This document shows, one piece after another, positions 6,389 to 13,064 of a DNA stretch of 15,153 nt. The notes under the pieces were generated by a model, which saw only the letters and a program-made list of their open reading frames with translations, made no database searches and was not told the DNA's origin. The translations under genes were made by a program, and so were the position numbers. Origin of the DNA: Burkholderiales bacterium (GTDB lineage Bacteria; Pseudomonadota; Gammaproteobacteria; Burkholderiales; Casimicrobiaceae); the NCBI GenBank assembly GCA_025354075.1, contig JANXNO010000518.1, positions 1 to 15,153 on the forward strand, read 5' to 3'. Every line of letters starts with the position of its first letter. Positions within the stretch are counted from its first letter, which is position 1.

Positions 6389-8235
6389 GTTCACTCGCCA
6401 TCGCCTCCGCGCTGCTCTTCGCAGCCGTCCTGCTCGTCCCCATTTTTAAAAAACTCGGCCTCGGTTCTGTGCTGGGCTACCTCGTCGCCGGCGTGCTGAT
6501 CGGGCCGTCCGCATTCGGTGTGATTCATGAGCCGGAAGCCGTGCTGCAAACCGCTGAACTCGGCGTCACGTTGCTGCTGTTTTTGATCGGCCTTGAGTTG
6601 CAACGCGAACGGTTGTGGGCGTTGCGCAAAGCGGTGTTCGGCTTGGGCACGATGCAGCTCGTCGTCTGCGGCGGCGCGCTCGCCGCCTTGGCGTGGTTTA
6701 TGAACATTTCGGGCGTCACCGCCATCATCGTCGGCGTCGCGCTCGCCATGACTTCCACCGCGTTCGCGTTGCCCGCGCTCGCCGAGCGTAACGAGATGAA
6801 CAGCGAACACGGTCGCGGCGTGTTTGCCGTGCTGCTGTTTCAGGACTTAAGCGTGATCCCGATTCTCACGCTGGTGACGTTGCTCGGCGCAGGCGCCGTT
6901 GCGACCGGCGCAGCTGCTGGGGCGCATGCGCACACTGCGCCCGGCTGGCCCGCGTTATTGGCGGTGATTGCGACCGTGTTTTTGGGGCGGCCGTTGCTAT
7001 CGATTCTCTTCAACTACGCATCGAAATTCGGCTCACACGAAATCTTTACGGCTGCCGCGTTGCTCACGACCGTGGGCTTGGCCTGGGTGATGACGAGCGT
7101 CGGATTGACGGCAACACTCGGCGCTTTTTTGGCGGGCGTGCTGCTCGCCGATTCGAAATTCCGGCACCAGATCGAGGCCAGCATTGAGCCCTTCGAGTCG
7201 TTGTTGCTCGGCCTGTTTTTCATGGCTGTAGGCATGAGCGTGAATCTGGAACTGCTGTTCCGTGCGCCGTTCGCGATGCTCGGTTTGGCGCTCGCGATTT
7301 TGCTGGTCAAAGCGGGCACGTTTTACGCAGCGCGCCGACTCACGGGCGCAGCCGACAGCCTCGCACGCCCGCAAGCCATCGCGCTCGCAGTTGGTGGCGA
7401 ATTCGCGTTCGTGCTGTTCACTGCCGCGCAGGCCGCGAAGCTCATCAGCAATGAAGAAAACGAAGTGCTGACACTCGTCGTCGCGTTGACGATGGTGCTC
7501 GCGCCGCTGCTGTGGATCGTCAATGACCGCGTGCTTACGCCGTGGCTTGAGCGCGATCTGGAGCCGCCACCGTTCGACCGCATCGACGACCCCGGCACGC
7601 CGGTGATCATCGCGGGTTACGGACGCGTCGGGCAGATCGTCGGTCGTGTATTAAACATGCAAAACATTCGCTTCACGGCGCTTGATGCGAGCACCGATCA
7701 GGTGGACGCAGTGCGGAAATTCGGTAACAAGATTTATTACGGTGATGCCACGCGGCTTGATCTATTGCGCGCGGCAAAAACCGGCGAAGCGAAATTGTTC
7801 GTGGTGTGCATCGATGATGTTGAGGCAACCATCAAAATCGTCAAGCTCGTGCAGCAACAATACCCACTCGTGAAAATTCTCGCGCGCGCCCGGAATCGCA
7901 CTCAACTCATGGAGCTGCGTGACTTAGGCGTTGAAACACCCGTGCGTGAAATGTTCGCAGGCAGCGTGCAATTGGCCACGCAAGTGCTCGCAGAACTGGG
8001 CGAACCGCGTGAGAATCTCGACAAAATCATCAAACGATTTGTGGCGCATGATGAGCTCATGCTGGAGCGCGCACAAGCCGTGTTCCGTGATGAGGAAAAA
8101 CTGATTGCGATGAGTAAATCAGCGCGTGCCGAGCTAGATTCGATTTTGCAAGACGATGCCGCAGCAGATGGTCGCAGCGACCAGCAGGCACCTGAACAAC
8201 AAGAGGCATTGGCAGGAGGCAAACGTGCAAAGTAA
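6385..8235 (+). CDS. CPA2-family K+/H+ antiporter with TrkA-N domain (KefB/KefC type)
   Basis: Inner-membrane monovalent cation:proton antiporter of the CPA2 family, 616 residues, close to E. coli KefB/KefC in length and layout. Residues 1-385 form about 12 hydrophobic segments with the family motifs GLEL (69-72), FQDLSVIP with Asp154 in the transport core, and GGEFAFVLF starting near 337. A cytoplasmic RCK/TrkA-N Rossmann domain begins at about 405. Its GYGRVG (411-416) is the nucleotide-binding glycine motif, and an acidic residue at the end of the next strand (TALDAS) suggests NAD(H). A short charged, Gln-rich tail ends the protein. KefB/KefC are gated by glutathione adducts and use KefF/KefG partners. 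No such partner gene is here, so glutathione gating is unproven. It overlaps pth by 4 bp and the downstream phosphodiesterase by 11 bp. Confidence 0.9.
   Translation: MSSLAIASALLFAAVLLVPIFKKLGLGSVLGYLVAGVLIGPSAFGVIHEPEAVLQTAELGVTLLLFLIGLELQRERLWALRKAVFGLGTMQLVVCGGALAALAWFMNISGVTAIIVGVALAMTSTAFALPALAERNEMNSEHGRGVFAVLLFQDLSVIPILTLVTLLGAGAVATGAAAGAHAHTAPGWPALLAVIATVFLGRPLLSILFNYASKFGSHEIFTAAALLTTVGLAWVMTSVGLTATLGAFLAGVLLADSKFRHQIEASIEPFESLLLGLFFMAVGMSVNLELLFRAPFAMLGLALAILLVKAGTFYAARRLTGAADSLARPQAIALAVGGEFAFVLFTAAQAAKLISNEENEVLTLVVALTMVLAPLLWIVNDRVLTPWLERDLEPPPFDRIDDPGTPVIIAGYGRVGQIVGRVLNMQNIRFTALDASTDQVDAVRKFGNKIYYGDATRLDLLRAAKTGEAKLFVVCIDDVEATIKIVKLVQQQYPLVKILARARNRTQLMELRDLGVETPVREMFAGSVQLATQVLAELGEPRENLDKIIKRFVAHDELMLERAQAVFRDEEKLIAMSKSARAELDSILQDDAAADGRSDQQAPEQQEALAGGKRAK
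8214..8219 (+). promoter_or_regulatory. Shine-Dalgarno fixing the GTG start of the phosphodiesterase
   Basis: A perfect AGGAGG lies 5 nt before GTG 8225, inside the last codons of the antiporter gene. It decides between that start and a longer in-frame reading from 8156 that lacks a signal peptide. Confidence 0.85.
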
Positions 8236-9211
8236 AGGGTGGATTGTGATTCTGGCTGCGACGCTTTTAGGCGGTTGCGCCACGCGCTTCGACTTGCAGG
8301 CGCATCGCGGTGGACGTGGACTCGCGCCGGAAAACACGCTCACCGCGTTCTCAAACGCGATGAATATAGGCGTGACCACGCTTGAGCTGGACGTCGGCAT
8401 CACCCGTGACGGGGTGATGGTGGTGTCACATGATCGCTACTTGAACCCCGACATCATTCGCGATGCGAGCGGCGTGTATCTCGCGGACAAAGGGCCTTTG
8501 ATCAGCTCGCTTACGTTTGCAGAATTGCAGGGATTTGATGCAGGCCGCATCAAGCCGGGCAGCAATTACGAGAAGTCGTTTTCACAGCAAAAGGGCTTGG
8601 ATGGCGAGCGCATTCCGGCTTTGAAAGCGCTGTTCGATCTCGCTGAAAAACGTGGTGCGCGCGACTTGCGTTTCAACATCGAAACCAAGATTTCGCCAAA
8701 CGCAGCGAGCGACACACTGCCGCCTGAGCCGTTCGTTCGTGCGCTGATCGCCGAAATTCGTCAGGCCGGATTGACGCGTCGCGCAACCATTCAGTCTTTC
8801 GACTGGCGAACGTTGCAGATCGCACAAAAAGAAGCGCCGGAGATCGTGACCGTGTACCTAAGTAGCCAGCAGGGCGCTGGCGACACGGTGCAAATTGGCA
8901 AGCCCAGTGCATCACCGTGGTTGGCGGGCTTTGACGTGGACGATTACGCGGGTTCAGTGGCGCGCGCAGTCAAGGCAGCAGGCGGGACGGTGTGGTCGCC
9001 GAACTACAAGGACATCACGAACGCGCTGGTGCGCGACGCACAATCGTTGGGTTTGAAGGTCGTGCCGTGGACGGTCAACGACGACGCTGATCTGGTGCGA
9101 TTGCTGGACTGGAAAGTAGATGGAATCATCACGGACTACCCGGACAAGTTGCGGGTGTTGATGAAGGCGCGGGGGATGGATTGGCCTGCGTCGTATCCAG
9201 CATTCAAATAA
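8225..9211 (+). CDS. Glycerophosphodiester phosphodiesterase lipoprotein (GlpQ-like)
   Basis: Hydrolyses glycerophosphodiesters from phospholipid turnover to glycerol-3-phosphate and an alcohol. The GTG start gives a 328-residue protein with a short signal and lipobox LLGGC (Cys18). Residue +2 is Ala, so outer-membrane sorting is expected. The GDPD catalytic set is present: H27-R28 in AHRGGRG, E36 in PENTL, E54 and D56 in ELDVG, and H69-D70 in VSHDRYL. The C-terminal barrel strands include VVPWTVND and VDGIITDYP. The fold and motifs resemble GlpQ more than cytoplasmic UgpQ, but the substrate is not proven. It is the last gene of the pth-antiporter-phosphodiesterase cluster and converges on the thioredoxin-like gene across a repeat. 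Confidence 0.92.
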   Translation: MQSKGWIVILAATLLGGCATRFDLQAHRGGRGLAPENTLTAFSNAMNIGVTTLELDVGITRDGVMVVSHDRYLNPDIIRDASGVYLADKGPLISSLTFAELQGFDAGRIKPGSNYEKSFSQQKGLDGERIPALKALFDLAEKRGARDLRFNIETKISPNAASDTLPPEPFVRALIAEIRQAGLTRRATIQSFDWRTLQIAQKEAPEIVTVYLSSQQGAGDTVQIGKPSASPWLAGFDVDDYAGSVARAVKAAGGTVWSPNYKDITNALVRDAQSLGLKVVPWTVNDDADLVRLLDWKVDGIITDYPDKLRVLMKARGMDWPASYPAFK

Positions 9212-9220
9212 ACACCAGAC

Positions 9221-9325
9221 GGCATTCTCGCCAAAGGCAGGAATCCAAAAGGGTGACTAACGAGCCCATACTCCAGTAAATCGGAATTCCAAGATTTCTG
9301 GATCCCCGCCTTCGGCGAGGACGAC
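9221..9325. repeat. Intergenic palindromic element with near-identical inverted ends
   Basis: The 125 bp between the two convergent genes is mostly one inverted-repeat element. The left arm 9227-9247 and right arm 9299-9319 are reverse complements at 18 of 21 positions, with about 50 bp between them. Each arm contains its own small hairpin (CGCC-TTC-GGCG in the right arm). The arms resemble the widespread proteobacterial intergenic repeat with a GGAATCCAG / CTGGATTCC edge and CCCGCC..GGCGGG core. It may act as a bidirectional mRNA stem-loop. There is no T-run, so it is not a standard terminator. Confidence 0.7.
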
Positions 9326-9336
9326 GGCAATAAGCG

Positions 9337-9768
9337 CTACTTTTTCATCCGCTCACGAATGGCCGGCAATAGTTTGCCGTCAATGTCTTCCTCGCCGAGC
9401 GCATACGCAACAAACGTGTCGCCCTCATACAAACTGAAACTCGGATAGCCCTTGATCTTGCCGTCGGTCTCGTTCTTGACGCGGGTCCACAGCCACTTCT
9501 GATCGGCCTTGAAATCGTCGTCGGCATACGGGCGTGCGAGCGTTGGCTTTTTGATCACGAGGTAGCGCACCGCTTTCCCTTCGGGGGATTTCAGAAACTT
9601 CGCTTCGCCGCCAGATCCGACAATCGAGCCTTCCCACCAGGTACACCAGCGACAATCTTTTGCTGACCAGTAGACGACGGTCAGCGGTTCGCCTGCGGCC
9701 CAGACTGAACTGGTCGCGCTGAAAAATAGCGTTGCACCGAGGATGGTTGCGAGGTGTTTGATACGCAT
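9337..9768 (-). CDS. Exported thioredoxin-fold protein with CRWC motif
   Basis: A 143-residue periplasmic thioredoxin-like protein. The signal peptide covers about residues 1-24 (Arg2/Lys4, hydrophobic core, cleavage near VWA-A). After a beta strand (LTVVYWSA) comes the redox motif Cys39-Arg-Trp-Cys42, followed by Trp-rich TWWEG. A GYPSF segment supplies the cis-proline (P109) of the fold, and YEGDTFVAY follows as the next strand. It is short for a TlpA or DsbC/DsbE protein. The role (disulfide reductant or oxidant, target) is unknown. A longer in-frame reading starts at 9834 but runs through the REP repeat. ATG 9768 has a GGAG Shine-Dalgarno six bases upstream and begins the signal peptide. 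It lies downstream of, and codirectional with, the acyl-CoA-binding protein gene. Confidence 0.8.
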   Translation of the reverse strand: MRIKHLATILGATLFFSATSSVWAAGEPLTVVYWSAKDCRWCTWWEGSIVGSGGEAKFLKSPEGKAVRYLVIKKPTLARPYADDDFKADQKWLWTRVKNETDGKIKGYPSFSLYEGDTFVAYALGEEDIDGKLLPAIRERMKK

Positions 9769-9801
9769 GACAGTCTCCAATAAATGCGAGTTATTTTTCT
9801 T

Positions 9802-9865
9802 TGTAGGAGCGACAAGTCGCGACCCGCCGCGCATAGCTGATGGGTCGCGACAAGTCGCTCCTACA
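9802..9865. repeat. REP-like inverted pair (GTAG head, GCGAC-AA-GTCGC stem)
   Basis: Two 24-bp copies in opposite orientation, 9802-9825 and 9842-9865, separated by 16 bp. They are reverse complements except at the 2-bp centre. Each has a GTAGGAG head and a small hairpin GCGAC-AA-GTCGC. A GTAG tetranucleotide followed by an imperfect palindrome is the hallmark of REP sequences mobilised by RAYT (TnpA-REP) enzymes, and the whole unit looks like a BIME. It lies between the minus-strand acyl-CoA-binding and thioredoxin-like genes, so their mRNA could fold it into a long stem. Confidence 0.85.
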
Positions 9866-9871
9866 GTTCCG

Positions 9872-10126
9872 CTAGCCCAACAATTTCTTCACGTAAGCAA
9901 CATACGCCTTCATCGCGTCCTCATGGCTCGCGCCTTTTTTTGCGCCCCACGCGTCAAACTTGGCGCGGCCGACCGGGTCCATGATGCCGGGCCGGCGGCC
10001 TGCTGCGTCGCCCTCGGTGCCTTGTTTGTAGAGCGCATACAGCTCCAGAAGTGTTGCGTTGTCCGGCTTTTCGGTCAGCGTTTTAACGTCGGATTGTGCT
10101 TTTTCGAAATCGTCTTTGATGGCCAT
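9872..10126 (-). CDS. Acyl-CoA-binding protein
   Basis: An 84-residue cytosolic ACBP-family protein that binds long-chain acyl-CoA esters. The four-helix family signature is clear: LLELYALYKQGTEGD, then PGIMDPVGRAKFDAW, then a C-terminal helix ending in VAYVKKLLG. The ligand contacts known from animal ACBP (Tyr28, Lys32, Lys54, Tyr73) are all present at +2 (Y30, K34, K56, Y75). The start is secure: a perfect TAAGGAGG lies 8 nt upstream. It is divergent from a wax ester synthase/DGAT that uses acyl-CoA, so it may buffer or deliver that substrate (inference). The thioredoxin-like gene follows on the same strand after the REP pair. Confidence 0.93.
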   Translation of the reverse strand: MAIKDDFEKAQSDVKTLTEKPDNATLLELYALYKQGTEGDAAGRRPGIMDPVGRAKFDAWGAKKGASHEDAMKAYVAYVKKLLG

Positions 10127-10219
10127 GATCGGTGCCTCCTTAGTTTGTGAATCTTGCAGCTATTATTGTGACTCAAATGCGAACCTGCAACTTAGAGGTT
10201 ATCGCGAAGGAGGATTTGC
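10127..10219. promoter_or_regulatory. Divergent promoter region between ACBP and WS/DGAT genes
   Basis: A 93-bp gap with outward-facing, near-perfect Shine-Dalgarno sequences at both ends (TAAGGAGG for ACBP, AAGGAGG at 10207-10213 for WS/DGAT). The centre is AT-rich (TATTATTGTGA near 10161). TTGCAG (10154-10159) and CTGCAA (10185-10190) make a 6-bp inverted repeat that might be an operator. No -35/-10 pair stands out, so the promoters are inferred from the arrangement. Confidence 0.5.
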
Positions 10220-11809
10220 GTGGCCAAAGTCACCAAAGAAAAAATGAGCAGCGTGGACACCGCATGGCTGCGGATGGACTCGACCACCAACCTGATGATG
10301 ATCGTCGGGGTGATGATTTTCGACACGCCGCTTGACGTTGCCCGCTTCAAATCATTGATCACGGGCCGACTGCTGGTGTATCCGCGCTTTCGTCAATACG
10401 TCGTCGACGACGGCATGATGGCCCACTGGATTGACGACGAGCACTTTGACATGGATGCGCACGTGCATCGCGTGCGGCTGCCGGGTGCAGGCGGTGAGCG
10501 CGAGTTGCAAACGATGGTCGGTGACCTCGCGAGTGAGCGCCTCGACAAGGGCAAACCGCTGTGGCAGATGCATCTGGTCGAGACCTATCAAGGTGGCTCG
10601 GCGCTGATTACGCGAGTGCATCACTGCATTGCCGACGGAATCGCGTTGATCGGCGTGCTGCTCAATCTGACCGACGAAGATCAGCATGCGCCCGACACGC
10701 CACGCGAATCTCCCATGCTCGCAAGGTCTAAGGTCAAAAAGTTTGCGAAGGTCCGCGAGCGTTTTAATTTGTTCACTGCGCTCGGGCCGTTCGGCGAAAC
10801 ATTGCACGCCAAACTCGCGCCTGCCATGCACGTGCTTGCGCCCGTCGCAGGCGTCGCGCAAACCGTGTTCGATCAACTTGGCCCGCTCAAAGCGCCCATC
10901 GAGTCCGCGATGGACGACGGCGCGCGCATCGGCAACCGCATGGTCGCAAAATACAGTCGCTGGGTTGACGATCCGTCGCTTGCGATGGACGGCGCGAAAG
11001 TCGCGGCGGGCTTCGCGCAGGAGTTGGCGTACCTGGCCACGATGCCGAGCGATAGCGTGACGCGACTCAAGGGCAAGACCGGCACGGTCAAGTGCGTCGC
11101 ATGGAGCGAGCCACTCGATCTGACGCGCGTGAAGGACGTTGGCTACGTGCTCGGCTGCTCGGTCAACGACGTGCTGCTCGCCTGCGTCGCTGGCGCGATC
11201 CGTAACTATCTGGTGAACAAAGGTGACAACGTGGACGGCGCGCTGCTGCGTGCGTTCGTGCCGGTTAATCTGCGACCACCGGGCAAGGAATACAAGCTCG
11301 GCAATCACTTCGGCCTGGTCGGGCTAGAGCTGCCGATTGGTGAGGCGAACCCGATTGCTCGCGTGTTCGAAGTTCGCGCACGCATGAATGCACTGAAGAC
11401 CGGCTATCAGGCGGCCGTGAGCATGGCGCTGCTTGGCATCCTCGGCTATGTGCCAAAGGCCGTGCAGCGGCAGGCACTGAACCTGTTATCAGATAAAGGC
11501 ACGGCGGTAATGACCAACGTGCCGGGACCTGCCAAGCCACTTTATTTGGCAGGCAGCAAGATCGCGCAAAATATGTTCTGGGTGCCGCAAAGCGGTCACA
11601 TCGGCATGGGCGTGTCGATCCTGTCGTACGCGGGCGGCGTGCAGTTTGGCCTCATCACGGATCGCAAGCTTTGCCCCGATCCGCAGGCGATCATCAGCCA
11701 GTTTGAGCCCGAGTTTGACAAGCTGCTGACGGCCCTGATGTGGCTTGAAAAAGGCTATGTCGGCGCGGATGCTCGGGCGTTTGATGAGATGCTGACGGCT
11801 GCGTATTGA
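10220..11809 (+). CDS. Wax ester synthase / acyl-CoA:diacylglycerol acyltransferase
   Basis: WS/DGAT-family enzyme that transfers acyl groups from acyl-CoA to fatty alcohols or diacylglycerol, making wax esters or triacylglycerol as storage lipid at the inner membrane. At 529 residues it is full length. The catalytic HHxxxDG is H134-H-C-I-A-D-G140, preceded by the N-terminal SSVDTAWLRMD block. The ND motif is N316-D317 in SVNDVLLA, and the NVPGP motif is at 433-437. The GTG start is set by AAGGAGG 6 nt upstream. It is divergent from the acyl-CoA-binding protein, which supports a lipid-storage role. WS/DGATs differ in wax versus TAG preference and the sequence does not decide this. The stop is followed by a structured non-coding stretch. 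Confidence 0.94.
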   Translation: MAKVTKEKMSSVDTAWLRMDSTTNLMMIVGVMIFDTPLDVARFKSLITGRLLVYPRFRQYVVDDGMMAHWIDDEHFDMDAHVHRVRLPGAGGERELQTMVGDLASERLDKGKPLWQMHLVETYQGGSALITRVHHCIADGIALIGVLLNLTDEDQHAPDTPRESPMLARSKVKKFAKVRERFNLFTALGPFGETLHAKLAPAMHVLAPVAGVAQTVFDQLGPLKAPIESAMDDGARIGNRMVAKYSRWVDDPSLAMDGAKVAAGFAQELAYLATMPSDSVTRLKGKTGTVKCVAWSEPLDLTRVKDVGYVLGCSVNDVLLACVAGAIRNYLVNKGDNVDGALLRAFVPVNLRPPGKEYKLGNHFGLVGLELPIGEANPIARVFEVRARMNALKTGYQAAVSMALLGILGYVPKAVQRQALNLLSDKGTAVMTNVPGPAKPLYLAGSKIAQNMFWVPQSGHIGMGVSILSYAGGVQFGLITDRKLCPDPQAIISQFEPEFDKLLTALMWLEKGYVGADARAFDEMLTAAY

Positions 11810-11825
11810 GTGCAAAAAATCGCAA

Positions 11826-11953
11826 CAGCTTTTAGCTTAAAGGCTTATTTAAAAAGGGCAAAGCGGCAATTTATGCTTTATATCGATAAATGTACTTTTA
11901 TACCTTTAAGCCCATATTCAACAAGGAATTAAGCTAAAAGCTGATGCCGCTTT
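11826..11953. repeat. AT-rich structured element: perfect 15-bp inverted repeat with crossing 9-bp repeat
   Basis: CAGCTTTTAGCTTAA at 11826-11840 and its exact reverse complement at 11929-11943 enclose 88 bp of AT-rich sequence. AAAGCGGCA (11860-11868, inside) is the exact complement of TGCCGCTTT (11945-11953, outside), so the two pairings cross as in a pseudoknot. GCTTAAAGG (11835-11843) can instead pair with CCTTTAAGC (11903-11911), competing for the first arm. TTTAT-ATCG-ATAAA lies in the middle (11877-11890). No ORF is supported. It could be a small RNA, a leader switch upstream of oxyR, or a MITE-like element. Confidence 0.6.
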
Positions 11954-11956
11954 TCT

Positions 11957-12039
11957 GTGGCGACGACCTTGGCCGCGAACACGCTTACCGACACAGCGCT
12001 ACCTCACTGAATGACTGATCGCGACCAAGGTCGCTCCTA
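11957..12039. repeat. Second REP-like inverted pair (CGACC-TT-GGTCG stem)
   Basis: The right copy, on the minus strand at 12018-12039, reads TAGGAGCGACCTTGGTCGCG and onward. The left copy, on the plus strand at 11957-11978, matches the same unit at 17 of 22 positions (assuming a G at the edge). Together they form an inverted pair like that at 9802-9865 with the same head, but the hairpin stem is CGACC-TT-GGTCG, so it is a different subclass. The left copy is more degenerate. It lies just upstream of oxyR, ending 21 bp before its start. Confidence 0.75.
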
Positions 12040-12060
12040 AAAAAATCATCGCAATTTATC

Positions 12061-13029
12061 GTGGCCGCACTCCCCTCGCTGCAACAACTGCGCTACCTGA
12101 TTGCTCTTGACGAGGAGCGCCACTTTGGCCGTGCGGCCGAGAAAAGTTTCATCACGCAAAGCACGCTGTCTGCCAGTCTGCGCGACCTTGAAAGCACATT
12201 GGACGTGACGTTGGTCGAGCGTGACCGCCGTCACGTTTCATTTACGCCGATTGGGGATGCCACGGTCGTGCGCGCACGCGAGCTCGTGGCGCAAGCGAAC
12301 GATCTGGTCGAGCTGTGCGCCTCGTCACGGCACCCGCTCACCGGCACTTTTCGCCTGGGCGTGATCCCCACCGTCGCGCCGTTTGCATTGCCGTCAACGC
12401 TTGCCACATTGCGCATGCAGTACCCGAAATTAAAGCTCATGCTGCGCGAAGAATTGACCGGCATTTGCCTCGACCGACTGCTTGCCAGCTCGCTCGACGC
12501 CGCGCTGATCGCGCTGCCTTACGACCTGCCTGCGGGCATCGAAACGCTGTCGCTGTTCGATGATGAATTTCTGTTCGTCACTGCCGATCCCAAACTCGGC
12601 GCTGCGCAGTCGCCGCTGCCAATAGAAAAAATCGACCCCGAACAATTACTGCTGCTGGAGGACGGTCACTGCTTGCGCGAACACGCCATTGCCGCCTGCT
12701 CGCTTAAAAGCGCGCACACTAACCGCGCTCTCGCCGCCACCAGTCTCATCACACTCACCCACATGGTCGAAAGCGGTCTCGGTCACACGCTGCTGCCCGA
12801 GCTCGCCATCGCCGGCGGCGTGCTCTCGGGCTCAAGCCTGTACGCGCGTCGCTTCACACCACGAGGGCCATCACGCACCATTGCGCTGGCGTTCCGCAAA
12901 ACATCCGCACGCCGCGAAGAAATCGCCGAACTCGGAAAGATTTTTGCGCAGAGCAAAGGCTTCACCGGCACCGTGCGCGCAAAGACGGCGCGGCAAGCGA
13001 GGAAGCCTGTAAATACGCTGCGCTCGTAG
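12061..13029 (+). CDS. oxyR: Hydrogen peroxide-inducible LysR-type activator OxyR
   Basis: Redox-sensing LysR-family transcription factor that activates peroxide defence genes. The 322-residue protein has an N-terminal winged helix-turn-helix (about residues 20-45, FGRAAEKSFITQSTLSASLR) and a periplasmic-binding-like regulatory domain. Both OxyR redox cysteines are present with the E. coli spacing of nine: C204 in EDGHCLREH and C213 in AACSLKS, matching C199/C208. The downstream ATSLITLTHMV and GHTLLPEL blocks also match. The start is the GTG at 12061. No Shine-Dalgarno is seen, but the family N-terminus (LPSLQQLRYLIAL) begins right there. There is no peroxidase gene beside it in the window. 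Confidence 0.94.
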   Translation: MAALPSLQQLRYLIALDEERHFGRAAEKSFITQSTLSASLRDLESTLDVTLVERDRRHVSFTPIGDATVVRARELVAQANDLVELCASSRHPLTGTFRLGVIPTVAPFALPSTLATLRMQYPKLKLMLREELTGICLDRLLASSLDAALIALPYDLPAGIETLSLFDDEFLFVTADPKLGAAQSPLPIEKIDPEQLLLLEDGHCLREHAIAACSLKSAHTNRALAATSLITLTHMVESGLGHTLLPELAIAGGVLSGSSLYARRFTPRGPSRTIALAFRKTSARREEIAELGKIFAQSKGFTGTVRAKTARQARKPVNTLRS

Positions 13030-13064
13030 TCCCTCGTAGTGGTGCATTGCAGCATAATCAAGCG

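Noticed and set aside
8156-8224. ATG-initiated longer form of the phosphodiesterase
   Set aside because: It would bury the lipoprotein signal peptide. GTG 8225 has a perfect AGGAGG five bases upstream and puts the lipobox Cys at residue 18.
9769-9834. N-terminal extension of the thioredoxin-like gene to 9834 on the minus strand
   Set aside because: Part of it reads through the REP repeat and it would place about 22 residues before a complete signal peptide. ATG 9768 has its own Shine-Dalgarno.
10352-11308. 318-codon open frame on the minus strand inside the WS/DGAT gene
   Set aside because: His/Arg/Gln-rich composition typical of a shadow frame in GC-rich DNA. The plus strand has a full family protein with all motifs.
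13023-13040. CTCGTAGT direct repeat at the oxyR-ppc junction
   Set aside because: Only two 8-bp copies, one inside the oxyR stop region; too short to claim an operator.
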